From Aliivibrio_A kagoshimensis (GTDB taxonomy: Bacteria > Pseudomonadota > Gammaproteobacteria > Enterobacterales > Vibrionaceae): a stretch of 7,094 nt of DNA. Position 1 is the stretch's first letter, and each line of letters begins with the position of its first letter. Shown one piece after another: positions 5,558-7,094 of the stretch. The DNA lies in NCBI RefSeq assembly GCF_050337105.1, contig NZ_JAKJSQ010000112.1:1-7094 (forward strand), written 5' to 3'. The notes under the pieces are model-generated. The model did not search any database and was not told the origin of the DNA. It worked only from the letters and a program-made list of their open reading frames with translations. The translations under genes and the position numbers were made by a program.

Positions 5558-7094
5558 AATCAACAAAAGTGTTTTGGAATGGTTTACATTCACTCCACTT
5601 CATTGGTTTAGAGAAATAGTATCCCTGAACCATATCACAGCCAGTTTGATCACATATCTCAAGCTGGTTACTGCTTTCAACACCTTCGACAATGATTTGT
5701 AATTGTAATGCCTTACAAAGATTAATGATTGAGCTGAATATTGAAATGCCATTCGCTGCGTTTTGTATTAAGTTTTTATCTATTTTTACAACATCAATAG
5801 GTAATTTCTGTAAATACTTCAACGAGGAGTATCCAGAACCAAAATCATCTAAATAGATAGTAAATCCAGCCTTTTTAAGTCGATATAATCCTTCAATTGC
5901 ACTATCAAAATTACTTATCATTACCGTTTCTGTTACTTCTAAGGCAATGCGCTCCGTAGAGATGTTGTAGCGATCTAAAATGGACATTGTTTTGTGGAAA
6001 AAATCGATACTATCAATTAATAAACCGGATATATTGATTGAAACAGTACCAAAGAAATTGGTCGCATTTTGTAAATCGAAACAGACTTGCTCGATAACCT
6101 GATAGGTCATTTGGTCGATAATACTCATCTTCTCAGCGAGAGGAATAAACGCATCAGGAGAGAGTCGAGTCTCGCCGTAGCCTAAACGTAACAACACTTC
6201 AAAGCCGATGGCTTTTTTTGAAGATATATTAATAATGGGTTGATAATTTAGATAAAAAAGTTTGTTCTCAATAGCATGAATCAGCTTATCTCTAAGGGCA
6301 TATTCGGATAATACTACTTTGAGAAGCTGATTATCGAAAACAACCGCCATCTTTTTACCCAATGATTTTGCTTGGTAAAGCGCGATATCTGCGTAAGAGA
6401 GCAGTTGTGATGCGTTCGTCGCATCTTGTGGAAAACTGGTAACCCCGATACTAAGGGACACATTCAGGCGTTTGTCTTTGATATTAATCGGGGTAGACAG
6501 TGCATGACAGAGCTGATTGGCAAATAAACCGGCATCGACAATAGAGAGAGACTCTTGTTGGATCATGATAGTTAGTTCATCCCCACCCATTCGTGCAATA
6601 TGAAACGTGTCTGCCGGGAAATTACTAGCACAAAATGCAAGGATGTTGTTGCAGTACTCTTTTAAGTAGATGTCTCCGGTCTCATGCCCAAACTGGTCAT
6701 TAATACGCTTAAAGTCATCAAGATCGATAAACAAAATGTGAAAAGGTAAATGTAGGCTGATGTATTGCTCTATGGTTTCTGTAAATGAGCGTCGATTAGG
6801 TAAGCAGGTTAAATCATCCACATACGCCATGGTACGAATGGTATGAAGCTGCTTCTTTAAGTTGATGCGCATTTGATCCAAGTTATCAGCAAGTTCCCCC
6901 AGCTCATCATTTTGGTCTACACTGACTTCCTTATCATAATTGCCGTCTCCAATCGCTTTTGCATGCTGAGATAAGGCTTTTATTGGAATTGACATTTTAT
7001 AAGCAAATAACGCCGAGGCAACTATAGCAACCACTGCAAAAAGACCCATAAAAATGAAATTTGATCGCTGTAAGTTTATACGATTTTTATATTC
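5508..7094 (-). CDS. Membrane HAMP-GGDEF-EAL protein, cyclic-di-GMP turnover (N-terminus beyond the right edge)
   Basis: An ATG at 7049 gives 513 aa, but the frame continues 15 codons without a stop to the window edge and a membrane helix spans that ATG. The real start is therefore outside, probably before a first helix and a periplasmic sensor domain. Numbering from 7049: membrane helix up to about 18; HAMP about 20-70 (GNYDKEV, NDELGELADNLDQM); GGDEF domain about 72-240 with metal-site D109, FKRINDQFGHETGD (113-126) and signature RMGGDEL (153-159). The inhibitory RxxD site is absent. The EAL domain (about 255-490) has E284 (as EVL), N339, E371, D401, D402 in DDFGSG, K422, E455 and Q475, all the expected metal and catalytic residues. 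It should hydrolyse c-di-GMP; synthesis by the GGDEL variant is possible but uncertain, or that domain may be a GTP-sensing regulator. It acts at the inner membrane, controlling biofilm or motility responses. Confidence 0.93.
   Translation of the reverse strand, partial: EYKNRINLQRSNFIFMGLFAVVAIVASALFAYKMSIPIKALSQHAKAIGDGNYDKEVSVDQNDELGELADNLDQMRINLKKQLHTIRTMAYVDDLTCLPNRRSFTETIEQYISLHLPFHILFIDLDDFKRINDQFGHETGDIYLKEYCNNILAFCASNFPADTFHIARMGGDELTIMIQQESLSIVDAGLFANQLCHALSTPINIKDKRLNVSLSIGVTSFPQDATNASQLLSYADIALYQAKSLGKKMAVVFDNQLLKVVLSEYALRDKLIHAIENKLFYLNYQPIINISSKKAIGFEVLLRLGYGETRLSPDAFIPLAEKMSIIDQMTYQVIEQVCFDLQNATNFFGTVSINISGLLIDSIDFFHKTMSILDRYNISTERIALEVTETVMISNFDSAIEGLYRLKKAGFTIYLDDFGSGYSSLKYLQKLPIDVVKIDKNLIQNAANGISIFSSIINLCKALQLQIIVEGVESSNQLEICDQTGCDMVQGYYFSKPMKWSECKPFQNTFVDFIGPANLIQPVKIYPV

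Noticed and set aside
7047..7049. ATG at 7049 as the true start of the GGDEF-EAL gene
   Set aside because: The frame continues upstream without a stop to the window edge, the ATG falls within a membrane helix, and the upstream bases lack a ribosome site. The gene is better read as 5'-truncated by the window.

Overview
The window looks like a chromosomal segment of a gammaproteobacterium. The moxR - DUF58 - DUF4381 - VWA cluster, the moderately AT-rich coding sequence and the membrane GGDEF-EAL protein are all typical of Vibrionaceae and related marine genera. The genus is inferred from gene content, since there is no rRNA or other marker. No tRNA, rRNA, insertion sequence, CRISPR array or integration site is visible.

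Left half (1-3269, all minus strand): a tightly packed operon read right to left. It encodes a MoxR-family AAA+ ATPase (2313-3269), a soluble DUF58 protein with a VWA-like fold (1360-2316), a small membrane-anchored DUF4381 protein (840-1358), and a BatA-like membrane VWA protein (1-847) that runs off the left edge. Junctions are a 4-nt overlap, a 1-nt gap and an 8-nt overlap, so the four products are probably made together. By family knowledge, MoxR ATPases work with VWA proteins as a chaperone-like or metal-insertion system at the inner membrane. The client is not known here.

Centre (3361-4596, minus strand): a stand-alone GT-B fold glycosyltransferase, separated by 91 nt from moxR. From a 132-nt divergent intergenic region, which holds an operator-like palindrome, a plus-strand pair is read: a 62-aa very acidic small protein (4729-4917) and a fumarylacetoacetate-hydrolase-family enzyme (4946-5557).

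Right part (5508-7094, minus strand): a membrane HAMP-GGDEF-EAL protein for cyclic-di-GMP turnover. It enters from the right edge, because its frame stays open to the last base, so its sensor region is missing from the window. Its 3' end overlaps the 3' end of the hydrolase gene tail to tail by 50 bp.

Most of the window is ordinary chromosomal content. The points most worth a second look are the small acidic protein with its HsdS-like motif, the 50-bp convergent coding overlap, and the palindrome in the divergent promoter region. I see no clear case for a wholly new system.
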